A stretch of 64,000 bases of DNA from Streptomyces sp. YIM 121038 (GCF_006088715.1 NZ_CP030771.1:2232001-2296000); one strand, 5' to 3'. Shown: positions 23,428-32,448, counted from the stretch's first letter. Program-made: numbers and translations. Notes: generated by a model not told the origin, from the sequence alone.

Positions 23428-23634
23428 CGCGGGCGTCCTCCCGAGACGCGGTAGGCGGGCAGGCGATCTCGCACAGCCAACCGGTAGGCGGCGCTCCGCG
23501 TCAAGGCCCAGGCGCCCCAAGCATCTTGACACGTCTCCCACGCACCCTGACGAACTCCTTCACGGGTTCGGGCGGCGCGCGGCGGCTCCCTCGGGGCGGC
23601 GGCCGCCCGGCGCGGCGCCGCCGCCAACGCCCCG

Positions 23635-25290
23635 CTAGTCGACGGCCTTTGCAGCCGCACGCCCCGCGGCGCGCCCCGAGAAGAGGCAGCCGCCGAGGAA
23701 GGTGCCCTCCAGGGAGCGGTAGCCGTGCACTCCGCCGCCGCCGAACCCGGCGGCCTCGCCCGCGGCGTACACGCCCGGCAGCGGTTCCCCGCCCTCCCGC
23801 AGGACGCGCGCGGACAGATTGGTCTCCAGGCCGCCGAGCGTCTTGCGCGTGAGGATGTTCAGACGCACCGCGATCAGCGGCCCCGCGCCGGGGTCGAGGA
23901 GGCGGTGCGGCGCGGCGGAGCGGATCAGCCGGTCGCCGAGGAATTTGCGCGCGCCACGGATGGCCATGACCTGGAGGTCCTTGGTGAAGGGGTTGATGAC
24001 CTCGCGGTCACGGGCGGCGATCGTGCGGTGCAGGGCCGCCTCGTCGATGAGGGGTTCCTTGGTGAGCGCGTTCATGCCGCGCACCAGGGATCCGAGGTCC
24101 TTCTCCACGACGAAGTCGACGCCGTGGTCCATGAACGCCCGCACCGGTCCGGGTACGTCGGCCCGCGCCCGCTCGATGACCCCGCGTACGGACTTGCCGG
24201 TCAGGTCGGGGTTCTGCTCGGAGCCCGACAGGGTGAACTCCTTGCCGATGACGCGCTGGTTGAGCACGAACCACGTGTGGTCGTACCCGGTGCCCATGAT
24301 GTGGCCGAGCGTGCCCAGGGTGTCGAAGCCGGGGAACAGCGGCACGGGCAGCCGGTCGCCGCGCGCGTCCAGCCACAGTGAGGACGGGCCCGGCAGGATG
24401 CGGATGCCGTGCCCGGCCCAGATGGGGTTCCAGTTCTCGATGCCCTCGGTGTAGTGCCACATGCGGTCGCGGTTGATCAGGCGCGCGCCCGCCCGCTCGG
24501 CGATGCCGAGCATCAGGCCGTCGACGTGCGCGGGCACCCCGGAGAGCATCTTCGCGGGCGGGCTGCCGAGCCGCTCGGGCCAGTTGGCGCGGACCAGGTC
24601 GTGGTTGCCGCCGATGCCGCCGGAGGTGACGATCACCGCTTGGGCGCGGAACTCGAAGGACCCGGTGACCTCGCGGCTGCTGGCCGTGCCGCGCTCGGCC
24701 GTCGAGGGCTCGAGGACCTCGCCGGTCACGGTGTCGACCACGCCCGCGCTGCGGCCGAGGCCGGTGACGCGGTGGCGGAACCTCAGCTGGACGAGGCCGC
24801 GCTCGACGCCCTCGCGCACGCGGCGCACGAACGGGGCGAGCAGTCCGGGGCCCGTCCCCCACGTGATGTGGAAGCGCGGCACGGAGTTGCCGTGCCCCTG
24901 GGCGTCGTAGCCGCCGCGCTCGGCCCAGCCGACGACCGGGAAGAACCGCACGCCGAGGCCGTGCAGCCAGGCCCGCTTCTCGCCGCACGCGAAGTCCACG
25001 TACGCCTTGGCCCACTCGCGCGGCCAGTGGTCCTCCTCGCGGTCGAAGGCGGCCGTGCCCATCCAGTCCTGGAGGGCGAGTTCGCGGTGGTCCTTGATCC
25101 GCATGCGCCGCTGCTCGGGGGAGCCGACGAAGAAGAGCCCGCCGAAGGACCAGTGGGCCTGCCCGCCCAGGGACTGCTCCGGCTCCTGGTCGACCAGGAT
25201 CACCCTGCGCCCCGCGTCGACGAGCTCGGCGGTGGCCGTGAGCCCGGCGAGCCCCGCGCCGATCACGATGACGTCCGCGTCGTAGGCCAT
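23635..25290 (-). CDS. FAD-binding dehydrogenase (fumarate reductase/KstD-like)
   Basis: This is a flavoprotein of 551 residues. The N-terminal Rossmann motif VIVIGAGLAGLTATAELVDAG (about 7-27) and an acidic strand end (ILVDQEPE) bind FAD; GGQAHWSFGGLFFVG and the C-terminal PGVYAAGEAAGFGGGGVHGYRSLEGTFLGGCLFSGRAAGR complete the family pattern shared with 3-ketosteroid dehydrogenases and fumarate reductases. The steroid-type catalytic residues cannot be assigned, so the substrate is open. The start ATG 25290 is well supported by the Rossmann motif position. It is transcribed alone. Confidence 0.85.
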   Translation of the reverse strand: MAYDADVIVIGAGLAGLTATAELVDAGRRVILVDQEPEQSLGGQAHWSFGGLFFVGSPEQRRMRIKDHRELALQDWMGTAAFDREEDHWPREWAKAYVDFACGEKRAWLHGLGVRFFPVVGWAERGGYDAQGHGNSVPRFHITWGTGPGLLAPFVRRVREGVERGLVQLRFRHRVTGLGRSAGVVDTVTGEVLEPSTAERGTASSREVTGSFEFRAQAVIVTSGGIGGNHDLVRANWPERLGSPPAKMLSGVPAHVDGLMLGIAERAGARLINRDRMWHYTEGIENWNPIWAGHGIRILPGPSSLWLDARGDRLPVPLFPGFDTLGTLGHIMGTGYDHTWFVLNQRVIGKEFTLSGSEQNPDLTGKSVRGVIERARADVPGPVRAFMDHGVDFVVEKDLGSLVRGMNALTKEPLIDEAALHRTIAARDREVINPFTKDLQVMAIRGARKFLGDRLIRSAAPHRLLDPGAGPLIAVRLNILTRKTLGGLETNLSARVLREGGEPLPGVYAAGEAAGFGGGGVHGYRSLEGTFLGGCLFSGRAAGRAAAKAVD

Positions 25291-25485
25291 GACGGCTCCT
25301 TCTCGACATCCGGCTCGGCCCTCGGTCGGGCGCGCCGAGCAGTGGCGGGGCGGTGCGTCCGCCGGCGGTGGCGCGTGCGCGCGGACGCGTGTTACCCGTG
25401 GGTCAGATCCTGGATAGCGCCGGGCCGGACGTCAACAGTCCGGTACGGGATACCCGTGCCTGGCCCGCCACGGCACGGCCCAGGA

Positions 25486-25529
25486 CCGGGCGGGGGCCGG
25501 GCGGGGGCCGGGCGGGGGCCGGGCGGGGG
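25486..25529. repeat. Four perfect 11-bp GC repeats upstream of the DMT gene
   Basis: CCGGGCGGGGG is repeated exactly four times (25486, 25497, 25508, 25519) in the 297-bp space between the divergent flavoprotein and exporter genes. The rest of that space shows no gene. The repeats lie 60-100 bases before the exporter start and could influence its promoter. Confidence 0.85.
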
Positions 25530-25587
25530 CCGCTATCGTCGGCCGGGTACCGCTTGCCCGACCGCCGCCGAGTCCGAGGTACCTCAC

Positions 25588-26484
25588 GTGTCGGTTCTGG
25601 TCCTGCTTCTGTCCGTCGCCGCGGCCTGCTGCCTCGGCGTCGGCTTCGTGCTCCAGCAGAACGCCGCCCAGCGGGCCCCGCTCGGCGACTTCCTCTCGCC
25701 GCGCCTCCTGCTCGACCTGGTGCGGGTGCCGCGCTGGCTGGGCGGCATCGGCCTGATGGTGTGCGGCATGGTGCTCGGCGCCCTCGCGCTCGGGGAGGGC
25801 GAGGTCACCCTGGTGGAGCCGCTGCTCGCCACGAACCTGCTGTTCGCCCTCGCGCTCTCGCGGCACCAGACCAAGCAGCCGCTCGGCCGCCAGGGCTGGG
25901 CCGGGCTCGCGCTGCTCGCGGGCGGTGTGACGGCCTTCATCGTGGCGGGCGAACCGCGCGGCGGCGCCGCCGACCCCGATCCGCTGCGGCACTGGCTGGT
26001 CCTCGGCGTGATGACCGGCGGGGCCCTGGCCCTGGCCGCACTGGCGAAGAAGTCCCCCCTCGGCTCCGGGCCCGCGCTGCTCGGCGTCGCGGCCGGGCTG
26101 CTCTACGGCGTGCAGGACGCGCTGACGCGGGTCAGCGAGGAGCGGTTCGTCGCGGGCGGCTGGGCCGAGCTCCTCGGCGGCTGGCAGCCGTACGCGGTCC
26201 TGGTGCTCGGCGTCACCGGGCTCGTCCTCGTGCAGAGCGCGTTCGAGATGGCGCCGCTGCGGATGTCCCTGCCCGCGCTCACCGCCGCCCAGCCCCTCGC
26301 GGGCATCGCCTGCGGCGTCGGCTTCCTCGGCGACCGGCTGCGGACGGACACCGCGGCCCTGGCGTGGGAGGCGGCGGGCCTCGCCGGGATCGTGACCGGC
26401 ATCGTCCTGCTCGGCCTGCATCCGGCGATGCCCGCGGGCACGGGCGGCGGGAGCAGCGGGGCGCGGGCCTCTGCCCTGCGCTGA
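25588..26484 (+). CDS. DMT-superfamily (EamA-like) exporter
   Basis: The protein has 298 residues with nine to ten hydrophobic helices in two repeated halves, typical of drug/metabolite transporters. Motifs seen include LSVAAACCLGVGFVLQQNAA, LALGEGEVTLVEPLLATNLLFALALS and the second-half equivalent ALTAAQPLAGIACGVGFLGDRLR. GTG 25588 is used, with GAGG upstream. Its substrate is unknown. The Nudix gene starts 17 bases after its stop, so they are probably cotranscribed. Confidence 0.8.
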   Translation: MSVLVLLLSVAAACCLGVGFVLQQNAAQRAPLGDFLSPRLLLDLVRVPRWLGGIGLMVCGMVLGALALGEGEVTLVEPLLATNLLFALALSRHQTKQPLGRQGWAGLALLAGGVTAFIVAGEPRGGAADPDPLRHWLVLGVMTGGALALAALAKKSPLGSGPALLGVAAGLLYGVQDALTRVSEERFVAGGWAELLGGWQPYAVLVLGVTGLVLVQSAFEMAPLRMSLPALTAAQPLAGIACGVGFLGDRLRTDTAALAWEAAGLAGIVTGIVLLGLHPAMPAGTGGGSSGARASALR

Positions 26485-26501
26485 CCTGTCAGGATGGCCG
26501 T

Positions 26502-27032
26502 ATGAGTGCTGACGCCACGCATCCGGCGGACGAGATCCTGGCCATCGTCGACGAGCACGACCGCGTGATCGGCGAGGCCCCGCGCGGCGAGGTGTACGCC
26601 CGCGGCCTGCGCCACCGCTGCGTCTTCATCGAGGCCCGCGACGCGGAGGGCCGCGTCTTCGTGCACCGCCGCACCGCCACGAAGCTCGTCTTCCCCTCCC
26701 TGTACGACATGTTCGTCGGCGGCGTCGTCGGCGCGGGCGAGTCCTACGACGACGCGGCCCTGCGCGAGGCCCAGGAGGAGCTCGGCGTCCGCGGACTCCC
26801 CCGCCCCACCCCGCTGTTCAAGTTCCTGTACGACGACGGGGCGGGCCGCACCTGGTGGTCGTACCTCTACGAGGTCCGCTGCGCGGGCCCGGTGGATCCA
26901 CAGGTGGAGGAGGTCGCCTGGCACGACTTCCTGACCGACGGGGAACTCGCGCGCCGCGCCGAGGAGTGGGCGTGGGTGCCGGACGGCCTGGACGCGTACC
27001 GGCGCCTGCGCGACTTCCGGGCGACACGATGA
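26502..27032 (+). CDS. Nudix hydrolase, isopentenyl-diphosphate-isomerase-like subgroup
   Basis: The protein has 176 residues. The Nudix box is complete: G-x5-E-x7-REAQEELGV within GGVVGAGESYDDAALREAQEELGVRG. The sequence EILAIVDEHDRVIGEAPRGEVYARGLRHRCVFI before it is the start typical of the YfcD/IDI-like group. It hydrolyses a nucleoside-diphosphate-type substrate that cannot be named from sequence. Its stop overlaps the start of the first DUF202 gene by four bases, giving tight coupling. Confidence 0.88.
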   Translation: MSADATHPADEILAIVDEHDRVIGEAPRGEVYARGLRHRCVFIEARDAEGRVFVHRRTATKLVFPSLYDMFVGGVVGAGESYDDAALREAQEELGVRGLPRPTPLFKFLYDDGAGRTWWSYLYEVRCAGPVDPQVEEVAWHDFLTDGELARRAEEWAWVPDGLDAYRRLRDFRATR

Positions 27033-27469
27033 CGAGCGGACACAGAGAGGAACAGGCCCCGGCGGGGCCCGGGAAGGGGGGCGGCGGTCGGCAGGGGCTG
27101 CGGCTGTGGTTCAGCCCCGCCGGGCTGCGGAACGAGGGCGACACTCCGGACTACCGCTTCTCCCTGGCCAACGAGCGCACCTTCCTGGCCTGGCTGCGCA
27201 CCGCGCTGGCGCTGGTCGGCGGCGGCTTCGCCGTGGACCAGTTCCTGCCCGACCTGCGCTGGGGCGCCCGCGTCGGGCTCGCGCTCGCGCTGCTCGGCGC
27301 CGGGGTGCTGTGCGCGCTGCGGGCGGTCGACCACTGGGTGCGGTGCGAGCGGGCCATGCGGCGCGGCGAGGACCTCCCGGTCTCGCGCTTCCCCGCGCTG
27401 CTCGGCCTCGCGGTGGCGGTGGTCGCCCTCGCGATGGTGGCGGTCGTGCTGTTCGGCTGGGAAGGGTGA
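27029..27469 (+). CDS. DUF202 (YidH-like) membrane protein, first copy
   Basis: The product is 146 residues with three predicted membrane helices after a Gly-rich N-terminus. The family motif DYRFSLANERTFLAWLRTALALVGGGFAVDQF is intact. The function of DUF202 proteins is not established. The start is translationally coupled to the Nudix gene and the end to the second DUF202 gene (GTGA overlap), so all three should be expressed together. Confidence 0.88.
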   Translation: MTSGHREEQAPAGPGKGGGGRQGLRLWFSPAGLRNEGDTPDYRFSLANERTFLAWLRTALALVGGGFAVDQFLPDLRWGARVGLALALLGAGVLCALRAVDHWVRCERAMRRGEDLPVSRFPALLGLAVAVVALAMVAVVLFGWEG

Positions 27470-27798
27470 CGGGGGCGGTGCCGGAGGGCTCCTTCGCGGT
27501 CCGGGACCCGGGCCTCCAGCCCGAGCGCACCCGGCTCGCGTGGCGGCGTACGACGCTGACCTGCACGGTCGTCGCGGTGCTCGCGGCGCGGACGGCCCTG
27601 CACCACGGCCCGTCGGCGGCGGGCGTCGCGGCGTGCGCGCTGACCCTGCTGCTCTGGCTCGGCTTCCTCGCGGTGGCGCACCGCAGGATCACGGAGCTCG
27701 CGGTGGCGCGCCCGCGCGCGCTGGACGCGCGGGCGGCGACGGCGGCGGCCCTGTGCGCGGGGGCGCTCGTGCTGTGCGCGCTGGTGGCGCTGTTCTGA
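27466..27798 (+). CDS. DUF202-like small membrane protein, second copy
   Basis: The product is 110 residues from GTG 27466, overlapping the previous stop. RDPGLQPERTRLAWRRTTLTCTVVAVLAARTAL is the shorter actinobacterial version of the DUF202 motif, followed by two more hydrophobic helices. Adjacent long and short DUF202 genes recur in actinobacteria and probably form one hetero-complex, an inference from coupling only. Confidence 0.83.
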   Translation: MTGAVPEGSFAVRDPGLQPERTRLAWRRTTLTCTVVAVLAARTALHHGPSAAGVAACALTLLLWLGFLAVAHRRITELAVARPRALDARAATAAALCAGALVLCALVALF

Positions 27799-27823
27799 GG
27801 ACGCGGCGGCGGGGCGCCGGGGG

Positions 27824-28768
27824 CTAGTCCCCTTCGGCCGCCCAGTCCACGGTGACCACGATCTTCCCTCGGGTGCGCCCCTGTTCGCTCAGGCGGTGCG
27901 CGTCCGCGGCCCGCTCCAGCGGGAACGTCGCGTCGACGTGGACGGTGAGCACGTCCTGCTCCGCGAGTTCGGTGAGGTGCCGCAGGTCGTCCGCGTCGGG
28001 GCGGACGAAGCAGTACTGCCCGCCCAGGCCGATCACGGAGCCGTCGGCGACGGAGGCGAGGCGGCCGCCGGGCGCGAGCAGCTCGGCGGAGACCCTCAGC
28101 GTGTCGCCGCCGATGGTGTCGAAGGCGGCGTCGACGCCCTCGGGGGCGAGGGCGCGCACCCGCTCGGCGAGGCCCTCGCCGTAGGTGACGGGCTCGGCGC
28201 CCAGCTCCCGCAGATAGGCGTGGTTGCGCTCGCTCGCGGTGCCGATGACGCGGGCGCCCGCGTGCCGGGACAGCTGGACGGCGAAGGAGCCGACGCCGCC
28301 CGCGGCCGCGTGCACCAGGACGACGTCGCCCTCGCCCACGGTGAGCGCCCTGTGCACCACCTGGTAGGCGGTGAGCCCGGCCAGCGGCAGGCCCGCGGCC
28401 TCCTCGAAGGTGAGGTTGCGGGGCTTGCGGGCCAGGGTGCGCACGGGCGCGGCCACGTACTCGGCGAGCGTGCCCCGGGACAGGAAGTCCTCGCGCACGT
28501 AGCCGATGACCTCGTCGCCGACGGCGAACTCCGGGACGGCGACGCCGGGCTGGACCACCACGCCCGCCACGTCCCAGCCGGGGATCACCGGGAAGACCGG
28601 GTCCAGGACGGCGTCCAGGTAGCCCTCGCGGCACTTGTGGTCGACCGGGTTGACGGCCGCGGCCCGGACCTTGACCAGGACGGAGTCCGGGCCGACCTTC
28701 GGGTCGCGCACGTCGCCGTACTCCAGGACCTCGGCACCGCCGTACGCGCGGTAGCTGATCGCTTTCAT
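27824..28768 (-). CDS. NADP-dependent quinone oxidoreductase-like (MDR superfamily)
   Basis: The protein has 314 residues. It has a GroES-like N-terminal half (VKVRAAAVNPVDHKCREG, VIPGWDVAGVV) and a Rossmann half with the AAAGGVGSFAVQLSRHAGARVIGTAS cofactor motif. Zinc-binding Cys residues of true alcohol dehydrogenases are absent, which places it with zeta-crystallin/quinone reductases. It closely resembles the product of the gene at 59353 in arrangement. Convergent with the DUF202 operon. Electron acceptor unknown. Confidence 0.85.
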   Translation of the reverse strand: MKAISYRAYGGAEVLEYGDVRDPKVGPDSVLVKVRAAAVNPVDHKCREGYLDAVLDPVFPVIPGWDVAGVVVQPGVAVPEFAVGDEVIGYVREDFLSRGTLAEYVAAPVRTLARKPRNLTFEEAAGLPLAGLTAYQVVHRALTVGEGDVVLVHAAAGGVGSFAVQLSRHAGARVIGTASERNHAYLRELGAEPVTYGEGLAERVRALAPEGVDAAFDTIGGDTLRVSAELLAPGGRLASVADGSVIGLGGQYCFVRPDADDLRHLTELAEQDVLTVHVDATFPLERAADAHRLSEQGRTRGKIVVTVDWAAEGD

Positions 28769-28882
28769 CGAGTCGCCTCACGCAGTCATGACACTACGCA
28801 GCACGCTGACACAACGGGACCAAAGGGGCATCGAGGACTAGCCTGAGAGGGTCATCAGGCCCCTCTCCGGGAGGCACATCCC

Positions 28883-29179
28883 ATGACCGTCGCCCATCAG
28901 GAACACACCGCCCACGACCACGCGCACGGCCCCGCCTGCGGCCACCCAGAGGTCCCGCACGGCGACCACGTCGACTACGCGCACGACGGCCATCTGCACC
29001 GCGCGCACGGCGGCCACTACGACGAGTGCGAGCCGGGCGGCCACGTCGCGCACGAGGGGCACGACCACCAGCACGGCACGGACTGCGGGCACGCCTCCGT
29101 GCCGCACGGCGACCACGTGGACTACGTGCACGACGGACACCGGCACGCGGCCCACGACGGCCACTGGGACGACCACTGA
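28883..29179 (+). CDS. His-rich metal-binding protein with two tandem modules
   Basis: The product is 98 residues of which about 27 are His. Two modules, about 13-48 and 62-97, share the core CGH...VPHGDHVDY.HDGH.H.AH.GH. Such composition points to binding or buffering of Zn, Ni or Co in the cytoplasm, because no signal peptide is present. GGGAGG precedes ATG 28883. No zinc-uptake gene is adjacent and I see no clear Zur palindrome upstream. The exact family is not named here. Confidence 0.75.
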   Translation: MTVAHQEHTAHDHAHGPACGHPEVPHGDHVDYAHDGHLHRAHGGHYDECEPGGHVAHEGHDHQHGTDCGHASVPHGDHVDYVHDGHRHAAHDGHWDDH

Positions 29180-29309
29180 CCGCCTGAGCCCGCCCCGCCG
29201 CACCCCGGCGCGCACTCGCCGGGCCCGCCCCCCACACACGCCTCCGCCGAGCCCGCGCCCGTGGCGGCGGCCGCGATCCTGATCACGTTCGAGCACCCCC
29301 TCTGGACGA

Positions 29310-29328
29310 CATACCGACTGGTCGGCAT
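29310..29328. promoter_or_regulatory. CATACCGACYGGT operator, copy 1 (kinase/ACAD operon)
   Basis: CATACCGACTGGT (29310-29322) belongs to a palindrome with arms CCGAC (29314-29318) and GTCGG (29321-29325). It lies 80 bases before the kinase gene. The same 13-mer (Y = C) occurs before the SDR gene and the molybdopterin gene. A TetR-type site is likely. Confidence 0.65.
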
Positions 29329-29407
29329 CATGAACGCCAGCGCGTTTGCCACCGGTTCGACGCCCGTCCGTCCGCACGTGCCCGTCCACGATCAGGAGCG
29401 ACCGCCC

Positions 29408-30442
29408 ATGAGCGCAGACCACCCGCCCGGCCTCGACCTCGACCGGCTCCGCGGCCACCTCGACCGCGCGCGCCCGGGACTGCTCGGCGGCGGCCCGCTC
29501 ACGGCCCGCCTCGTCGAAGGCGGCCGGTCCAACCTCACGTACGCCGTCACGGACGGGGCCGCCCGCTGGGTGGTGCGCCGCCCGCCGCTCGGCCACGTCC
29601 TGGCCACCGCGCACGACATGCGGCGCGAGCACCGGGTGATCAGCGCGCTGCACCCGACCGCCGTACCGGTGCCACGCCCCGTGCTGCTGTGCGAGGACGA
29701 GTCGGTCGTCGGGGCGCCCTTCTACGTCATGGAGTTCGTCGAGGGCACGCCGTACCGCACGGCGGAGCAGCTCGCTCCGCTCGGGCCCGAGCGCACCCGG
29801 GCCACGGTGCTCGGCCTGGTCGACGCGCTCGTGGACCTGCACGCCGTGGACCCGGAGGCGGTGGGGCTCGCCGACTTCGGGCGGCCCGAGGGCTTCCTCG
29901 ACCGGCAGCTGCGCCGCTGGGGCAAGCAGCTCGCGGCCTCGCGCGGCCGCGAGCTCGCCGGCATCGACGAGCTGCACGCGGCGCTCGGGCGGGCGCTGCC
30001 CGCGTCGCCCGCGCCCGCCGTCGTCCACGGCGACTACCGCCTGGACAACGTCCTGATCGACTCCACGTCCGGGACGGACCGGATCGCGGCCGTCCTCGAC
30101 TGGGAGATGTCGACCCTCGGCGACCCGCTGACGGACCTGGGGCTCCTGGTGATGTACAGCGTGCGCCTGGAGGTGCCCGACTCCCCCGTCAGCACCGCGG
30201 CGGGCGCTCCGGGACACCCGGATCCGGCCGAGCTGATCGAGCGGTACGCGGCCCGCTCCGGGCGCGACGTCTCCGCGGTCTCCTGGTACACCGCGTTCGC
30301 CTGGTTCAAGCTCGCCGTGATCCTGGAGGGCATCCACTACCGCTACACCCAGGGCCAGACGGTCGGCCCGGGCTTCGACCGCATCGGCGAACTGGTGCCC
30401 CTGTTCATCGAGCACGGCCTGACCACCCTCCAGGAAGGCTGA
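29408..30442 (+). CDS. APH-type kinase, like the kinase half of ACAD10/ACAD11
   Basis: The protein has 344 residues. The aminoglycoside-phosphotransferase fold is shown by EGGRSNLTY (nucleotide loop), VRRPP, the catalytic HGDYRLDNVL and the metal-binding DWEMSTLGDPLTDLG. AGGAG precedes ATG 29408. It ends ten bases before an acyl-CoA dehydrogenase gene. In mammalian ACAD11 the two activities are one protein that phosphorylates a 4-hydroxyacyl-CoA and then eliminates phosphate, so a 4-hydroxy fatty acid pathway is the leading inference. Antibiotic resistance is unlikely. Confidence 0.85.
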   Translation: MSADHPPGLDLDRLRGHLDRARPGLLGGGPLTARLVEGGRSNLTYAVTDGAARWVVRRPPLGHVLATAHDMRREHRVISALHPTAVPVPRPVLLCEDESVVGAPFYVMEFVEGTPYRTAEQLAPLGPERTRATVLGLVDALVDLHAVDPEAVGLADFGRPEGFLDRQLRRWGKQLAASRGRELAGIDELHAALGRALPASPAPAVVHGDYRLDNVLIDSTSGTDRIAAVLDWEMSTLGDPLTDLGLLVMYSVRLEVPDSPVSTAAGAPGHPDPAELIERYAARSGRDVSAVSWYTAFAWFKLAVILEGIHYRYTQGQTVGPGFDRIGELVPLFIEHGLTTLQEG

Positions 30443-30451
30443 TCCGCACCC

Positions 30452-31666
30452 ATGGACTTCGCATTCGACGCCCGTACCGAAGAACTGCGCGGCAGGCTGC
30501 TCGCCTTCATGGACGCGTACGTGTACCCGGCCGAGAAGGTCGCCGACGAACAGCGCGCCCGCCTCGCCTCCCCGTGGGACACTCCCGCCGTGGTCGAGGA
30601 CCTGAAGGCCGAGGCCCGCCGCCAGGGCCTGTGGAACCTCTTCCTGCCGGACGCCGAGCACGGCGCGGGCCTGACGAACCTCCAGTACGCGCCCCTCGCG
30701 GAAATCACCGGCCGCAGCCCGCACTTGGCGCCCACCGCCCTGAACTGCGCGGCGCCGGACACCGGCAACATGGAGGTGCTCGCCCAGTTCGGCACCGGCG
30801 AGCAGCGGAAGCGCTGGCTCGCGCCGCTGCTCGCGGGCGAGATCCGCTCGGCGTTCGCGATGACGGAGCCGGAGGTGGCCTCCTCCGACGCCACGAACAT
30901 CACCACGCACATCCGGCGCGACGGCGACGCGTACGAGATCACGGGCCGCAAGTGGTACATCTCCGGGGCGATGAACCCGCGCTGCGAGGTCTTCATCGTC
31001 ATGGGCAAGACGGACCCGGAAGGCCCCGACATCCGCCGCCAGCAGTCGATGGTCCTCGTCCCCCGCGACACCCCCGGCGTCGAGGTGCGCCGCGCCATGA
31101 CGGTGTACGGGTACGAGGACCACTCCCACGGAGGGCACGCCGAGGTCGTCTTCGACCACGCGCGCGTGCCCGTGACGCACCTCGTCGGCGAGGAGGGCGG
31201 CGGCTTCGCCATCGCCCAGGCACGGCTCGGTCCTGGGCGCATCCACCACTGCATGCGGCTCATCGGCATGGCCGAGCGGGCGATCGAGCTGATGTGCCGC
31301 AGGGCCCTGGACCGCACCGCGTTCGGCAAGCCGCTGGCCCGGCAGGGCGTCGTACAGCAGTGGATCGCCGACGCGCGCGTCACGGTGGAGCAGCTGCGGC
31401 TGCTCGTGCTCAAGACGGCGTGGCTGATGGACACCGTGGGCAACAAGGGCGCGCACACGGAGATCCAGGCCATCAAGATCGCGACGCCCCGGGCGGTCGT
31501 CGACATCCTGGACAGCGCGGTGCAGCTGCACGGCGCGGGCGGGGTGAGCCAGGACTTCCCGCTGGCGGAGCTGTGGGCCGCGGCGCGGACGCTGCGGCTC
31601 GCCGACGGTCCCGACGAGGTGCATCAGCGGTCACTGGCCCGGCGGGAGCTCAAGCGGTACGCCTAG
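30452..31666 (+). CDS. Acyl-CoA dehydrogenase, ACAD11-like
   Basis: The flavoenzyme has 404 residues. ACAD motifs include AFAMTEPEVASSDATNITTHI, the WYISGAMNP strand, GPGRIHHCMRLIGMAERAIELM, RTAFGKPLARQG and the C-terminal QLHGAGGVSQDFPLAELWAAARTLRLADGPDEVH. The sequence type (GPGRIHHCMR) is the subgroup that partners with APH-type kinases. It is cotranscribed with the kinase gene, and a convergent TetR gene follows. Confidence 0.9.
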   Translation: MDFAFDARTEELRGRLLAFMDAYVYPAEKVADEQRARLASPWDTPAVVEDLKAEARRQGLWNLFLPDAEHGAGLTNLQYAPLAEITGRSPHLAPTALNCAAPDTGNMEVLAQFGTGEQRKRWLAPLLAGEIRSAFAMTEPEVASSDATNITTHIRRDGDAYEITGRKWYISGAMNPRCEVFIVMGKTDPEGPDIRRQQSMVLVPRDTPGVEVRRAMTVYGYEDHSHGGHAEVVFDHARVPVTHLVGEEGGGFAIAQARLGPGRIHHCMRLIGMAERAIELMCRRALDRTAFGKPLARQGVVQQWIADARVTVEQLRLLVLKTAWLMDTVGNKGAHTEIQAIKIATPRAVVDILDSAVQLHGAGGVSQDFPLAELWAAARTLRLADGPDEVHQRSLARRELKRYA

Positions 31667-31732
31667 CGGCGGGCGGGGCCCGGGGCCGCGTCCTCCCGTC
31701 CTGCCCGACGGGACGATCACGCACGGCTGGGG

Positions 31733-32335
31733 CTACGGGCGCAGGGCCCTCAGCAGCAGGTCCGCCAGGTGGTCCGCGACCTGTTGCGGGGACAGCGGGC
31801 CGTCGGGGCGGTACCACGTGGACAGGTGGTGGACCGAGCCGAAGTGGTAGTCCACCACCAGGTCCGCGGGGGTCGCCGAGGAGAAGACGCCCGCCTCCTG
31901 GCCCTCCTCGACCAGCGCGCGGAAGCGTTCGTGGTAGCGGCGGCGCTCGGCCCGCACCTGCTTGTGCTTCTCGGGGCTGAGGTGGTGCATGGACCGGAAG
32001 AAGATCGCGGCGTCGTCGAGGTTGGCGATGGTGGTCACCACGACGTCGGCCGCCGCGTCCCGCAGCCGCCGCTCCACCGGCGCGTCCGCGTCCGCGAAGG
32101 CGTCGAGCCGCTCCTGCTGGACCCGCAGCATGCGGGCGTACACCTCGTGCAGCAGGTCGTCCTTGGAGCCGAAGTAGTGGTACAGCGCGCCCTTGGTGAC
32201 GCCGGCCGCTTCCACGATCTCCTGCACGGACGTGCGGTCGTAGCCGCGGTCGGCGAAGAGCCGGGTGGCGGCGGCGAGCAGCCGCTGCGGGACGGGCGTG
32301 CCGTCACCGTCCGTCGTCCTGGCCACTGCCGCCAC
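31733..32335 (-). CDS. TetR-family regulator of the lipid cluster
   Basis: The protein has 200 residues. The helix-turn-helix is at about 12-58 (VPQRLLAAATRLFADRGYDRTSVQEIVEAAGVTKGALYHYFGSKDDLL), and the C-terminal domain is the TetR_C type with HLSPEKHKQVRAERRRYH. It lies between the kinase/ACAD operon and the SDR gene, both of which carry the CATACCGACYGGT motif, so it is the best candidate for that regulator. GTG 32335 is the start; it has no strong ribosome site. Confidence 0.85.
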   Translation of the reverse strand: MAAVARTTDGDGTPVPQRLLAAATRLFADRGYDRTSVQEIVEAAGVTKGALYHYFGSKDDLLHEVYARMLRVQQERLDAFADADAPVERRLRDAAADVVVTTIANLDDAAIFFRSMHHLSPEKHKQVRAERRRYHERFRALVEEGQEAGVFSSATPADLVVDYHFGSVHHLSTWYRPDGPLSPQQVADHLADLLLRALRP

Positions 32336-32448
32336 CTGCCTTCCGTTTCCTGTGCTGCCCGCTGACGCGGGCGCCTGGATGTGTTCGGTCGTTCACACGG
32401 TCTCCGGAGACAACGCGGTTCCCGCCGGAGGATCTTCCCACTGACCGG

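Noticed and set aside
29408-30442. Aminoglycoside resistance gene
   Set aside because: The sequence type and its coupling to an acyl-CoA dehydrogenase gene fit the ACAD10/11 kinase group.
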